This document shows positions 42,205 through 53,642 of a stretch of DNA of 64,000 nucleotides, in pieces. The DNA comes from Corylus avellana. Taxonomy: Eukaryota > Streptophyta > Magnoliopsida > Fagales > Betulaceae. Location: NCBI RefSeq assembly GCF_901000735.1, contig NC_081547.1, positions 22,304,364 through 22,368,363 on the forward strand, in the 5' to 3' direction. Position numbers and translations under genes: made by a program. The notes beneath the pieces were generated by a model. The model had not been told where the DNA came from and did no database searches. It saw only the letters and a program-made list of their open reading frames with translations. Positions within the stretch are counted from its first letter, which is position 1. Each line of letters starts with the position of its first letter.

Positions 42205-45200
42205 ATGTCGACGAGTTCCAGCTCGGTAACCGCCGGACCTTCAAACGAAGACGAGTTCCGGTCACCGGCAGTGATGATCTCCGGAGATTCCACCACTCCC
42301 TCCTCTTCTTCTTCACTTTCCGGCTTAACCCAAGCCTTTCCTTTCTCCTCTGGGAACCCTAGGATCGAGGAGACCCGCGGCGTCATGCACCTCTTCCGCG
42401 ACGACGCCGTTTCCTCCCCCTCGTCCTCCGATCTCCCCGTAAGCCCATACTCTCTCCTCCGACCCGACGTCGTTTCGTTATTTCTGAAATTAGCCTCATA
42501 TTTCCATATTTTCCCCTAGAAAGAAAGGACTCGTTTAGAAATTTATGCTGCAAATATTGAAATCATAAGGAATCAGATAATGAAGTTGCTTTTGTTAAAA
42601 TTAAAGAATTATTATTATTATTTTTGTATATTAGCAGTGAATTACAGGTTGAAAGAAATATGGCTTCGAAATATTTCTCTGCTAATAATTCTTGGACAGA
42701 ATATTGATAGAGAACTTTTAGAAAATTTGATCTCGGAAGCCAATGCTTTGCTGAGACTGATTGAATTGTAGTCTTGGAGTCTTCACTTTCCCACGCTACA
42801 CTTTCTAAAGAATCAGAAAAACCATTGTAGAAACTCAAATGTTTTAGAGCCTAGAATTTGAGTTTTAGTTAAATCAGTTTTCTGCACAAAATTTGTTTAG
42901 AACTTGATTTGTTATGTGAATTTGTATTGAAGTGTGTTGTTTTAGAAGGCCTAGAAGTTGTTTGGAACTTCAAGATTTGTTGAGGTTGATGTTCGTTTTG
43001 CTCATTAGGTGGAAAGGAAACCTCTTGTTTGCGTGCTTGGAGTGCCGAATTACATGACATATGCGGATTTCTGCCAGTTTTGTGGTTCATTCATTGATCA
43101 CATCTTAGAAATGCGGATTGTCAGGTTCAAATTCGGCAGTGCAAGCTTATGTTGTGTTTTGTTGTTTTATTAGTTATGCTCATTGAATTTCATCTTCGTG
43201 TTGTTGTCTATATTTTTGAGGTTTCAGAAATGATGGAATGGAGGACCGGTACAGTATTTTAATCAGGTTTGACAGTCAGGAATCCACCGATAATTTCTAC
43301 AAGCATTTCAACGGGAGGCGATTCTCATCCCTAGAGGTTTGGTGTGCTTTTAATAAGTGTTGTATCTTCTACTGAGTTGGCAATTTATATATAACTGTCA
43401 GCAAATAATGGGTCAGAGAAACCATTTTAACCATAATAATGCTATTATTGATTATTGTTTTTTTCTTTTTAACTCAAGTATAGGTAGAGGTTTGCCGTGT
43501 GCGTTTCACCATGGATGTGCAGTACACGGGCTCAATCGAACATGCACATGGATCTGCCGCAAGTTCAACTGACCAACCCACATGTCCGGTCTGTCTTGGT
43601 ATGTAACTCTTTTTTATTCAATCTTTTTTTTTTTCTTTTCTTTTTGTGTATGGGGAAGTGGATTCATCGTTTTGATCTCCATTCAGAACTTGAAGAGTAC
43701 CTAGCTGGCTAAGCCTTTGTATTTAGGTAACAAAATTCTTATAAAAAGGTGTTGGTTTAAGGCACCATATTTTCTTTCTAGTAATTCCTTAAAAGGAATA
43801 ATGTGAAGAATTTGCAGCATGAAATCTGGGGGCTTTTAATTTTTTACTAAATCCTGATTCTTTTGTTTAAAAACATGTTGCACAAGTTGATCATTGCAAG
43901 AACAAAGTCAAAAATGTTGAAACTCCATTGTCTGTCCTAAACATACTAAATTTATATTGTGATGCTTGATACTCAATTATTTTGGGAGAGTGTGCCCAAA
44001 CTAACATCTTTAATGGATGCCTGGTTTGAATAGTTTTGCTGTTTTGTGGTAGAACATTAATTGAATAATGAAATTGGCATTTGTCTTGTGGAAATAATCC
44101 AGAGACAGCACTTTATACTCTGTCTCAGAATAGGTTGGGTATTTTCCTTTCTGGATTGTCTCAAAACATGTATAGTTTTCAAAGCATTTATCATTTGACT
44201 TCTCATATGGCCCTTAAATTTGAATCCACATTTTTTACAAATTTGAAGCAACCTTTCTAATTTCACCTGTGTGCATTTGAGGAAGATTATTATGTTTATT
44301 TTGTTTCATTAAAGAATGTGTTATTTGCAAACTCATTCAAAGCTTATCAAGTAATTTGTAGCTATATATATTCCTAACTAATAAATGAATTCCTTTTGAG
44401 AGCATTTTTCAAAAATTTAGTCCATTCAATAACTTAAGTTTCCTTAAGTGTGTAAGATAGATGTTAACTGTCCATCCACCATTGCCTTTTAATTGTCAAA
44501 AGAGTTGTGTCATTGTTCTCTGTGAAATTGTCGACAAAATTCTTTTATTTTTAATATGTTGTCTATCGCAGAGTATTATAAACTTATCGGCAATATTCTT
44601 CTAATAATCCCAGTACTTAATAATCTCCAGTGCTAATAGAAGATAACAAATTATTATTATTTTTTTTTCTTTTTGAACTTAGAATAATCTTGTTATTTTT
44701 CCATGATATTCAAACTTGGAAAACTTGCAGGGATTTTTTAGCCATGGAGTTAAAAGTTGTAAACTAGCCAGCATCTTCTTATCTTTGTCTTGGCCTCATA
44801 TTCAATATATACCCATTCTAGACATCGACTAAGGGGATGTTGCTCTGAACTGCCAACAATAGAACCCCAAGGGGTTGGCTCAAGTGGTAAGGGCCTTGGT
44901 CTTGGTGGCATTCCCATTAGGTCTAAGATTCGAATCTTTTTGAGTGCAAACAATTCTTTTGGGTCAGCTCGCCAGCAAAGTTTGAGTATTACTCGATCTG
45001 TGTGGAGGAGCCGTTTTGCACGGGTCCAAGGTTTATCTGACAAGGGTGGGCACACGAAGTGGCCCTACCTTGGAGGGGTTTCTCGTCATCAAAAAAAAAA
45101 ATCCCCTCAATAGAAGTCTGGTTGCAACAGTAACTTTTTTGAAAAGTTTAATAGATTATGTGACAGATTAACCTTTCTGACATTTCTTACAAAAGAAACC

Positions 45201-48200
45201 TTGCTGAAATTTGACCTTGTTGGTATCTGGTGGTACTGGTTCCTCATTTACAAGTATATGAAACTATATTCAAGAATTTTCTTGGTTGTGGATTGCTTGC
45301 AATTGTTTCTTACACTTTACATCCTTAAATCTATTCATTTTCTTGTATTTTTTGTTTTTAATTTTTAAAGTATACAGGTTTTATTTATATTTGTACAATG
45401 GCATTATCAGCAGAACACTGTAACTATATTGAAGTGAAAATTGCTTGTGTAGAATGGTGGCCTGTTTTTAACATTTTCTTTCTGCTTGGATTCTTCTTAT
45501 TTGTGACTGATTTTGCAGAGAGATTAGACCAAGATATGAGTGGCATTCTCACAACTATCTGCAATCATTCTTTTCATTGCTCTTGTATTTCAATGTGGAC
45601 GGATTCTTCTTGTCCGGTAAGTTATTCATTAGTGGTTGCAAATTCTCAGGTGTGTGCATGTGCATTTGTCCTGGACATACATCCTAGGGCAATGTCTAGA
45701 ATTGAAAGAGCAGAAGGGCGATTTCACCCTAATTTATTGTTGAAGTTTAGGGCTTATTTATATGGGTCTTGCTAACACAATCCAGATTAGGGGAGACTAA
45801 CTTCCTTGACATTTTATTTATATGGGTCTTGCTAACACACGTTTAGATGATTTTCCAAAGAAAATGTTGTGGCTTCTTTTAAAAGTTTTCTATTGACTGG
45901 AGAAGGGGGCAATCCTACAAGCTTTGCCTTGATGCAACCATTATCAATTGTCTTCAAATCACTTTTTGTGTCTACCACAACCTCTGAAAGCTCCACAACT
46001 AATCACTACCAATTGCTATTGTCAACTCTATTTGGAACCCACCCCAAACAATAACATCTTTTTTTTGGGTCATACCTGATGCAGACATGAAAGAATAGTC
46101 TAGTTGCTGTCTCTCGAGTGATTTTCAATTTTGATAACTTAGAAGATTTCATATGTAGCACAAACCTGCAAAGTCCAGTTGAAGCAAGTATGGTTTTATA
46201 AGTCTAGTCATCAGTATTCTAGGTTTAAATCAGTTCTTAATTTGATATTTTATTTTACAAGTTATAGTTAGCTCTGCAATGAAGGGCAGATAATTTATTC
46301 TGTATCTACTGTGAATTGAGGGTATTTTGTACATTGAGGGCAGATAATTTGGGACATACTTCTTGTGGGCGCCTTACGCTTTTAATGATATTTTGATTAC
46401 TTAAAAATAAAAAGAATCTTGTAGAAGATTCTAAGTAACTTGTTTTTATTTGCTTTGAGTGCATTTTAGTCTTAATTGGGTTTATTAGGCCTTCGATTAT
46501 CTAGTCAAATTAGGAATACCAATGCTACTAGTACAAGAAAGAGTCCTCATATACTAGTGCCCAGTGTACTCAAAGAATTCAGAGATTTTGATTAATGGAA
46601 TATTGGGAGATTTGAGTTTTATGACGAGAGTGTCTAAAGTGTTTTTCTCTGTGTCTCTTCTTTTCTCCTTCGTGCACTACTACTACTCACATTATTCACG
46701 TCAGTTTTCATAGAGCCTCTGAAGAGCAGAACAATTCTCTCTTTTCTTCCTTTGCAACTGCAAATGAAGCCTTTTTCCATACCTTTCAAAATCCTAGAAC
46801 CCTATATATTTTCGCTACCTGTTAACCAGCAAATAACCCATAAAACCTTGTTCTACTCATGAGGATATGTTCCCAGCTGGTCATCTACCCACCTGCAGCC
46901 CCTGTTATGTGGCATGCAATGAATAGGATAATACTTATAAAGTGAGAACCATAAAGATCAATGTCTTATAGTTGAAAATTGATTTTGTTGGATTTGAAGT
47001 TTTTATATCCCCAAATACAAAGATAGTGATTAAAGTATCATGTGACTTAATGTCGTAATGTACAGTTTACCTTCAAGATCATATTTTAAGTATGGGAGCT
47101 CATCGTCTTATGAGCTCAGAAATCTAATGCATGGTTGATGTTTTCTATAAACCTTTTTTATTCAGTTCACTTTGCGAGCTTGATTGTAATGATTTTGCTA
47201 ATTGCTTAGCTTCACCTTTATGTATTAGTGAGTTTATCAACACTTTGTATTTGCTCTCTTATGTGAAGTATTAAAAGGTATTAATCTTCTTTGGAATATA
47301 ACTAATTTTGTATCAAAGTGCTTGCTAGTACGGAAAGCTTTAAAGGCTTAGTGCACCTAGGCTTGCTTGGGCCAGGACTTGGTTAAGCTTTTGGCTAGAC
47401 TTTTTATTGTCATAATGGTTCATTTCTCTCTTTTCAGCTGGGTACAGTAATACTGTAACTGCTTAGGAAAGAACTGCTCCTGTCAAAAATTTACAGAGTA
47501 GTTTTTTGGAAGTTTATGATCTTGGCTTCCACATTTCAGGTTTGCCGGTATTGTCAGCAGCAGCCTGAAAAATCAATATGTTTTGTTTGTCAAACTTCTG
47601 AGAATCTCTGGATTTGTGTTATCTGTGGCTTTGTTGGCTGTGGGAGGTAATTACATTTTTTTCCCCTTGTGATGTTTTTCCTTTTAGAAAAAAATATCTA
47701 ATTTCCCCTTCTTGTAATAGGTATAAAGGAAAACATGCCATAATACACTGGAAGGAAACACAGCATTGCTATTCTCTTGAATTAGAAACACAACGAGTAT
47801 GGGATTATGTGGGTGACAACTATGTTCACCGACTAATTCAATCCAAAACTGATGGAAAGTTGGTCGAGTTGAATGCCCATTGCGTGCATGCTAATGATGG
47901 GTGTGGAAATTGTGAATGCAAAGATTCTGGACTTAGTGAGACCCTTTTGAACAGTAAAGTTGAAGCTGTATGAAATTCTTTGATCTTAAAATATCTTTTG
48001 ATTTCAGTGCTACTATGTTCCGTGTAATTTGAAATACTCTCATTATTAAATGTTTGTGCAGATTGTTAATGAGTACAATGAATTGCTTGCCACTCAACTT
48101 GACAACCAAAAATTAGTAAGTGCATTCTTATATATTAGTTACTACATGAGTTCTCATCTAAATTTTTTGGAGCTTGAGATTCATTTTAACATCATTGCAA

Positions 48201-49650
48201 TTCTTCCCAAATTGCTTTGCTTAATCCATAAGTAATAGATACGGTAGATACTCTTAAATATTTGGATTTCTTTCTTCTTCTTCTTCTTTTAATTCCTAAG
48301 CTGAATATTAAAGATTAGTAACCCTTGTTTTTCATCATAGTACTTTGAGTCCTTACTGCAAGACGTCAAAGAAGAAACTGAAAGGGAAATTTCTAAAGCT
48401 GTGGACAAGGCTGTCGCTCAAAAACTGCAGAAGATACAGGTCAAGCTGGATAGATGTGTTAAAGAAAAAGAAATTCTTGAAGATGTAAGTATTAACCTCT
48501 TCTGCTCCTGAGCCTAGCTTATCAAGAATCTAATGTTCATTGTTTGTTATTGGGTAAAGAAATAAGTGATCAGATGACATAACTTGTCTTATTTTTAGTT
48601 TTATCTCCTGGCTAGCGATTTGTATTAATTAAATCTTCTTGTCTGCGTGCAGCTTAATGAGAATCTGTTGAAAAATCAGGAGATTTGGAAAGAAAAGATA
48701 CTTGCAATAGAAGAAAGGTAAGTGACACAAAGTGATGCTTGGCAAATATACTTGAAGAGTGTGAATTTATTTATTCTAAACTTTGCACCGTCCCAAAGAT
48801 TCAGTGGCATGAGTGGTGTAAGCTATTCTGTATTGACTAGGATTAAGCAGATTGTAAATTTCCCGTTTATGCTCTATCCCTTCTATGTGGGCTTGTATGC
48901 CTTCAATGGCTACAATAGGTGTCTGGATGTCCCATTGAATTTGAAACGCTGCATTTTGTTTAATGGGAACTATGTACAAGAATAATGTTTTAAGGCTCAA
49001 AAATTTGAGTTTTCTTAAAACAGCAGGTGTAATGCTGTTTCAGCATATGAATGATATATAAAAGAATAATGTTACTTTCATATTCATTTATCATACTCAT
49101 GTCACACCGGCTGACATGGGTGTGATAAATGGGTGTAAAGTGTAGCATTACTCTATATAAAATGCTTGGAAGGAACTAGTTTTAAGGATGATTCTGTTTT
49201 GCATCCATGCCACTGTCCGCAAAACACATTGGAGCTTTTCAGCTTCTCTCTTCCTTTTCCCTAGGAATTCATAGACTGCCACTAATTTTGTAGATACCTG
49301 ACTAATATGACAATGAAAGGTGCTCACCCTTTGCTCTAATACCTTTTTGTTTTTTACAGAGGAAAAAAGGGTTTGAAACTGAAAGATGATAAAATATGTG
49401 ACTTGGAAGAACAGGTGACACATAATTTCCAAATTTGTTTTCACCAATGTATGTGACCAATAAACACATGTATCTGAACTAATTGGAGGTCTTTGTTTTC
49501 CATTTATTTTTGCAGCTTAGAGTTCTGATGGTGTTCCTCGAAGCTGGGAAGACAATGGAGGACTTATCGCTGTCAAATGAAATTAAGGATGGAACTGTTT
49601 TGCCCACAGAAATAGAGTCCTCTTCGAGTAATGGCACTAAGGTAGGGTAA
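42205..49650 (+). CDS. BRAP2/RING/ZnF-UBP E3 ubiquitin ligase, BRIZ type (492 aa)
   Basis: Twelve exons: 42205-42438, 43009-43124, 43228-43336, 43484-43598, 45519-45616, 47540-47646, 47721-47967, 48062-48115, 48341-48484, 48653-48717, 49360-49414, 49516-49650. All are GT-AG and the 1479-nt sum keeps frame. Domains: Ser-rich start with [24 protein letters not shown]2 RNA-recognition-like domain (about 84-167, [10 protein letters not shown]); RING from Cys187 ([23 protein letters not shown]); ZnF-UBP (about 229-290, [23 protein letters not shown]), which binds ubiquitin; and a long coiled coil (about 343-460). In Arabidopsis BRIZ1 and BRIZ2 act as a heteromeric E3 needed for seed germination. 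Which of the two this is cannot be decided. Large introns carry a SINE and a MITE. Confidence 0.95.
44865..45101 (+). mobile_element. Au-like SINE in intron 4 of the BRIZ-type gene
   Basis: Starts CCCCAAGGGGTTGGCTCAAG (box A), has GGTCTAAGATTCGAATC (box B) and ends in an 11-A tail. CAATAGAA flanks it at 44857-44864 and 45108-45115 as target duplication. Its head matches the SINE at 6192-6441. Confidence 0.88.
45754..45839. repeat. Direct repeat pair, 60-base spacing
   Basis: TTATATGGGTCTTGCTAACA with flanking bases occurs at 45754-45779 and 45814-45839, in intron 5 of the BRIZ-type gene. Origin unclear. Confidence 0.8.
46321..46412 (+). mobile_element. LINE 3' tail in intron 5 of the BRIZ-type gene
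   Basis: GGGCGCCTTACGCTTTTAAT followed by GATATTTTGATTACTTAAAA matches the 3' ends of the other LINEs in the window. No coding part is left. Confidence 0.4.
49059..49156. mobile_element. Hairpin MITE in intron 10 of the BRIZ-type gene
   Basis: GAATAATGTTACTTTCATAT on the left and AAAGTGTAGCATTACTC on the right are inverted repeats. Inner arms CTCATGTCACACC and GACATGGGTGTGATAAAT continue the palindrome almost to the centre. Confidence 0.65.
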
Positions 49651-50161
49651 TAAAGCTCTTCCATGGAAACCACATGCTGCTTCTGTTAAGCTTGTTCTCT
49701 ATCAGGTTGGTGCCTATGTATACCCTATGTTTTATCTGATTGGCAAGTTGTGTGTATGATTAACACCAGCATTCTTTCAAAAATTGTAAATTCTGATGTT
49801 GTTGTACATATCTTTACTGAAATTTGGGTTAGAAAAAGAGGAGGTGGGAAGAAAAGTGGGGGTGGGGGTTTGGGGAATAGAGCAAGAGAATGATTTAAGA
49901 TTCTCCAATATTGTTTACATTACAATTAAACTTGGTTAAAACATTTACAAATCTTCAGGTTTCAGAATTATGTGTAAAGTGTTACACATCATAATTCAGT
50001 TTTATATGTTAACAATATATTCAAATTCAATAGTTTAGCTTTAATTAATTTGAAAAAAGTTGAGTAAATATGAATGAATTATCGTAGGTTTGTAAGTGAC
50101 TAATCTGTCGTCTATAAGATAAAAAAGTTCATTCTATTCGGATGTGGTGTAAAGTCCTTTT
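49651..50161. other. Downstream of the BRIZ-type gene
   Basis: Probable 3' UTR, then AT-rich intergenic sequence with a GGGGGTGGGGGTT-like run at about 49858. No gene seen. Confidence 0.4.
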
Positions 50162-51565
50162 TGTTACAGCTTCCAATAGAAGGCTAACACCTCAACTTTT
50201 CTCACAAATAACCAAGTGTACGTCCACACACAATCAAAGCAATGGGTTTCTCTTTCTCAATTGAATGCAGGAGCCAAGAACGACGGCCACCTTCAACCAT
50301 CAAAGCAAAGGTTTAAACTTCTTTTGGTTCGGAAAATTATAAAAGACGAAGAGAAGGAAGATAAAAAATGGAATTTTCCATAACCCAAACAAAAACAAAA
50401 AATCCACAAAATCCCAGTAAACCACCCAACAAAACAAAACAAAGAATCCCAAAAATTCAAAGAGAAATTTCAAAGAAAACACGAACAAAAGGTTCACAGA
50501 AACAAACCTCGCACTCACAATCTCTAAAGGCATGGCAATGACCTAATCCTACGGATGCGAAGAATGTTCCCGAAGAAGGATTGTGAGTTTTCCAAGAAGG
50601 AACAAGAAGAAATTAAGAGTCCGTTTGGAATTGCAGTTTCAATAAGTGTGATTTTAAAATTTTTATCTTTAAAATTGCATTTTTTAAATCGCTACTTTTT
50701 AAAATTGCAAAAACGTTTGGTAAAACATGTTAAAAGATACTTTTTTTTATCAAATATTTGTTATTCAAAGTCGTGATTTTTGTTTAAATTTACGTTTTTT
50801 TAAATAAGCACCCTCTAGCCTACTTAAAGAAATCGCAATTTTTTTTTTTCTTATTTTAAATTAAGAGCTTTTTAAATCGCAAAAATTGTAGTCCCAAATA
50901 CACCCTAAAAAAAAGCTTGCGCAAAGAATGTTTTTCCCTGTGAAATAAAAGTCTTTTTTATTGTGTGGATGTGACTTTGGTTATTTGTGGGAAAAGCTGA
51001 AGTGTTAGCTTTATATTGGAGAGCGTAAAATACTCCCTTTATACAACAATTTGAATGGTTAATGTTAAACAGAAACGAAAGAAGCATAATTAGAATTCAA
51101 AGAAGCCATGTTTTACCATATGTTTTTGCGGTTTTAAACAGTAGCAATTTAAAAAACGCAATTTTTAAAAACGAAAATTTTAAAATCATACTTATTGAAA
51201 CTGCAATCTCAAACAGACTCTTAGTTTTTTCTTATTCTTTCTTGGAAAAGTCACAATCCTTCTTCAGGAACATTCTTCACATGATCACATCCACAGGATT
51301 AGGTCATTGTCATGCCTTTAGAGACTGCGAGTACGAGGTTTGTTTCTTTGAACCTTTTTTTTGTGTTTTCTTTGAATTTTTGGGATTCTTTGATTTGTTT
51401 TGTTGGTTTGTTTTTCTGGGATTTTGTGGATTTTTTTTTTTTTTTTTTAATCTTCCTTCTCTTCGTCTTTTATAATTCTCCGAACCAAAAGAAGTTTAAA
51501 CCTTTGCTTTAATGGTTGAAGGTGGCCGTCGTTCTTGGCTCCTGCATTCAATTGAGAAAGAGAAG
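50162..51565. repeat. Complex 1.4-kb inverted repeat
   Basis: Block b (50249-50612) recurs inverted as b' (51225-51565), both containing AGGAGCCAAGAACGACGGCC or its complement. Block a (50162-50235, CTCACAAATAACCAAGTG) recurs inverted at 50956-51022. A full MITE (50614-50909) follows b, and an inverted part of the same MITE (51107-51224) precedes b', so the MITE was part of the duplicated unit. Short outward-facing ORFs in both arms start MPLE and continue with a Phe-rich run. They look non-functional, and no known domain was recognised. Confidence 0.8.
50614..50909. mobile_element. MITE (CCGTTTGGAATTGC ends)
   Basis: TTAAGAGTCCGTTTGGAATTG on the left (50614 on) and ATTGTAGTCCCAAATACACC on the right are imperfect inverted repeats, with GATTTTAAAA blocks inside. 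The partial inverted relative at 51107-51224 ends TGCAATCTCAAACAGACTC. Confidence 0.65.
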
Positions 51566-52130
51566 TCGATTAATTTAAAGATTTTCAAAAAAAAAAAAAT
51601 TGCATAACAGCCACCAAAGTTTTAAAATTTAGATTTGATTAATTCCATTTTGGAAAAAAAATTTAACTTTAAACATTATTAGGTCAAAACGTTTTTCCCA
51701 TTATTATTATTATTATTTTTTTGTTATTATAATTTAATTTTAAAAATCTCCTCAAAGAAACTTTTCGGAAAAGAACAGTAAAAAATAAGAAGAATAATAA
51801 TAATAATAAGGTAAAAAAAGGTCAAGGAAAGAAATGTGTAATATATTGGACCAACATATTTAGCTAAGAAGCATCTGGAACTAGAAAACATACAGGCCCA
51901 AATCAACTAAGAACTACGAACAATATAGTCGTGTATTTATATAAAAGCAAACTCAGTATAATGTGAATCTAATCAAGCCAACAAAATTAAAAGAAATCAG
52001 AACGAAATTTTACCTTTAATTTCCATTTAGACCTTTATCCACGACCATATCTACCATTTGTCACAATCTATACTACGTGAGCCCAATTTACAATCAGTAA
52101 ATACTCTTAAAATTAATCTATTTAAACTTA

Positions 52131-53361
52131 GGGAAAATTACACTTTACCCCCCAAAGTTGTCAGCGATTTGCAATTCCGCCTCCAAAGTTTTAATTTTTG
52201 CAATCCACCCCCCTAAAGTTTCAATTTTTTGCAATTCAGGCAATCCGTCAGTCAAAGCCGCTTTGACTGACAGAACAGTGATCATGTGCGCCACACGTGA
52301 TCACTGTTGGCCTTTTTGTACCCAAAATACCCCCATGCTTTTCCATCACACACGCACGCCCAACCCAACCCAGGCTAACCCACGCCGCTCCGATCTACAC
52401 CGGACCACCGCTCCAGCTTTCCATTCAATTCTCAGGTTTGTCTCTCTATTTCCCTCTCTCTCTCTCTAACAAGTAACACAATTAACGGTTTAAGTTTCTA
52501 ACAAGTTTCTCTCAAATATCTCATTCTCAAGTTCAGTGCTTTCTAATTCTTACAAGTTTCACAGAATTACGGTTTTCATTAATCACAGTTTGGTGCTTTT
52601 CCTTTGCCGGAGTTCGTTGAATCCCTAAAACCTGGCTTCGAACTTAGTTGGCTTTGCTTAGATCTAGCTCGTCTGTGGGAGGAGAACAAGGTGTGGGGCA
52701 AGCACATGGAAGAGGACAAGGCGTGGGGCAACGCGTTAGCTTTCTGGGATGCTCTCATCTCCCAACATCTTTCTTTGAGCTTAGACCTAACCAATCCAAA
52801 TGCAGCACATGGTTTTCCTAAAGATCTGTATGCCACCAACAAACAAAACATACAAGCAACAAATTGACTTGTGCGATCCCTTTAGGAAGACTGTCAACAA
52901 AATGAATAATTAAAATTTGAATTAATTTTGTAGAAAATGACATTCAAAGTTTGAATTAATTTAGTGTTAAAGGGGACTTTGTCTTTGAACGCCAAAAGGG
53001 GCAGAGGAGGAGATTCTGATCTGTTGCAGGAGATTCCGTCATTTGGGCTCTCCATCTTGTTGCAGGTAAAGGCAAATTTTCGAGCAATGACCCATCAACG
53101 AACTCTGGCGAAGGAGCAGCACCAAACGACGCCGTTTGCTGTGGGTAAGGTGTGTGTGAGGGCATTTTGGGTACAAAAAGGCCAACAGTGATCACGTGTG
53201 GCGCACATAATCACTGTTCCGTCAGTCAAAGCGGCTTTGACTGACGGATTGCCTGAATTGCAAAAAATTGAAACTTTAGGGGAGTGGATTGCAAAAATTG
53301 AAATTTTGGAGGCGGAATTGCAAATCGCTGACAACTTTGGGGGGTAAACTGTAATTTTCCC
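52131..53361. mobile_element. Non-autonomous Mutator-like element (1231 bp)
   Basis: About 200-bp terminal inverted repeats, 52131-52333 and 53160-53361, start GGGAAAATTACACTTTACCC and differ by only a handful of bases. The 9-bp direct repeats TTAAACTTA at 52122-52130 and 53362-53370 are a target duplication of the length made by Mutator-like transposases. The inside (52334-53159) encodes no transposase. It has a CT-rich stretch like a 5' UTR and an 87-codon ORF (52604-52867, WEENKVWGKHMEEDKAWG) of unknown origin, which could be captured host sequence as in Pack-MULEs. Confidence 0.88.
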
Positions 53362-53604
53362 TTAAACTTAAATGTAAATCATAAAAATTAGATAATCCTC
53401 TTTTCTAGGCATTAACAGAAAAGTTTATAATCAGCATAAACTAGGTACAAAATATAATATTATTATATTATAAAGTAAACCATACCTTACCAATGACTCC
53501 TAAATCTAACAACCAATCCACTGAAATTCCAAACTCCTTTATATCGTGGAATTTCCATGTCACTTGTACGTAAAAGTGCTTACATACTACTTTCTACCAA
53601 AATG

Positions 53605-53642
<38 letters not shown>

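Noticed and set aside
42008..42386. Minus-strand ORFs opposite BRIZ exon 1
   Set aside because: Antisense to the Ser-rich first exon; no domain and no splice or start support.
44790..45113. 107-codon ORF in BRIZ intron 4
   Set aside because: It lies almost wholly within the SINE at 44865-45101.
45398..45775. A 125-codon ORF as a separate gene
   Set aside because: It contains BRIZ exon 5 (45519-45616) read through into both neighbouring introns.
50300..50533. Phe-rich small membrane protein genes in the inverted repeat (also 51312-51512)
   Set aside because: Composition comes from T-rich DNA, the two arms differ by frame-changing indels, and there is no family match.
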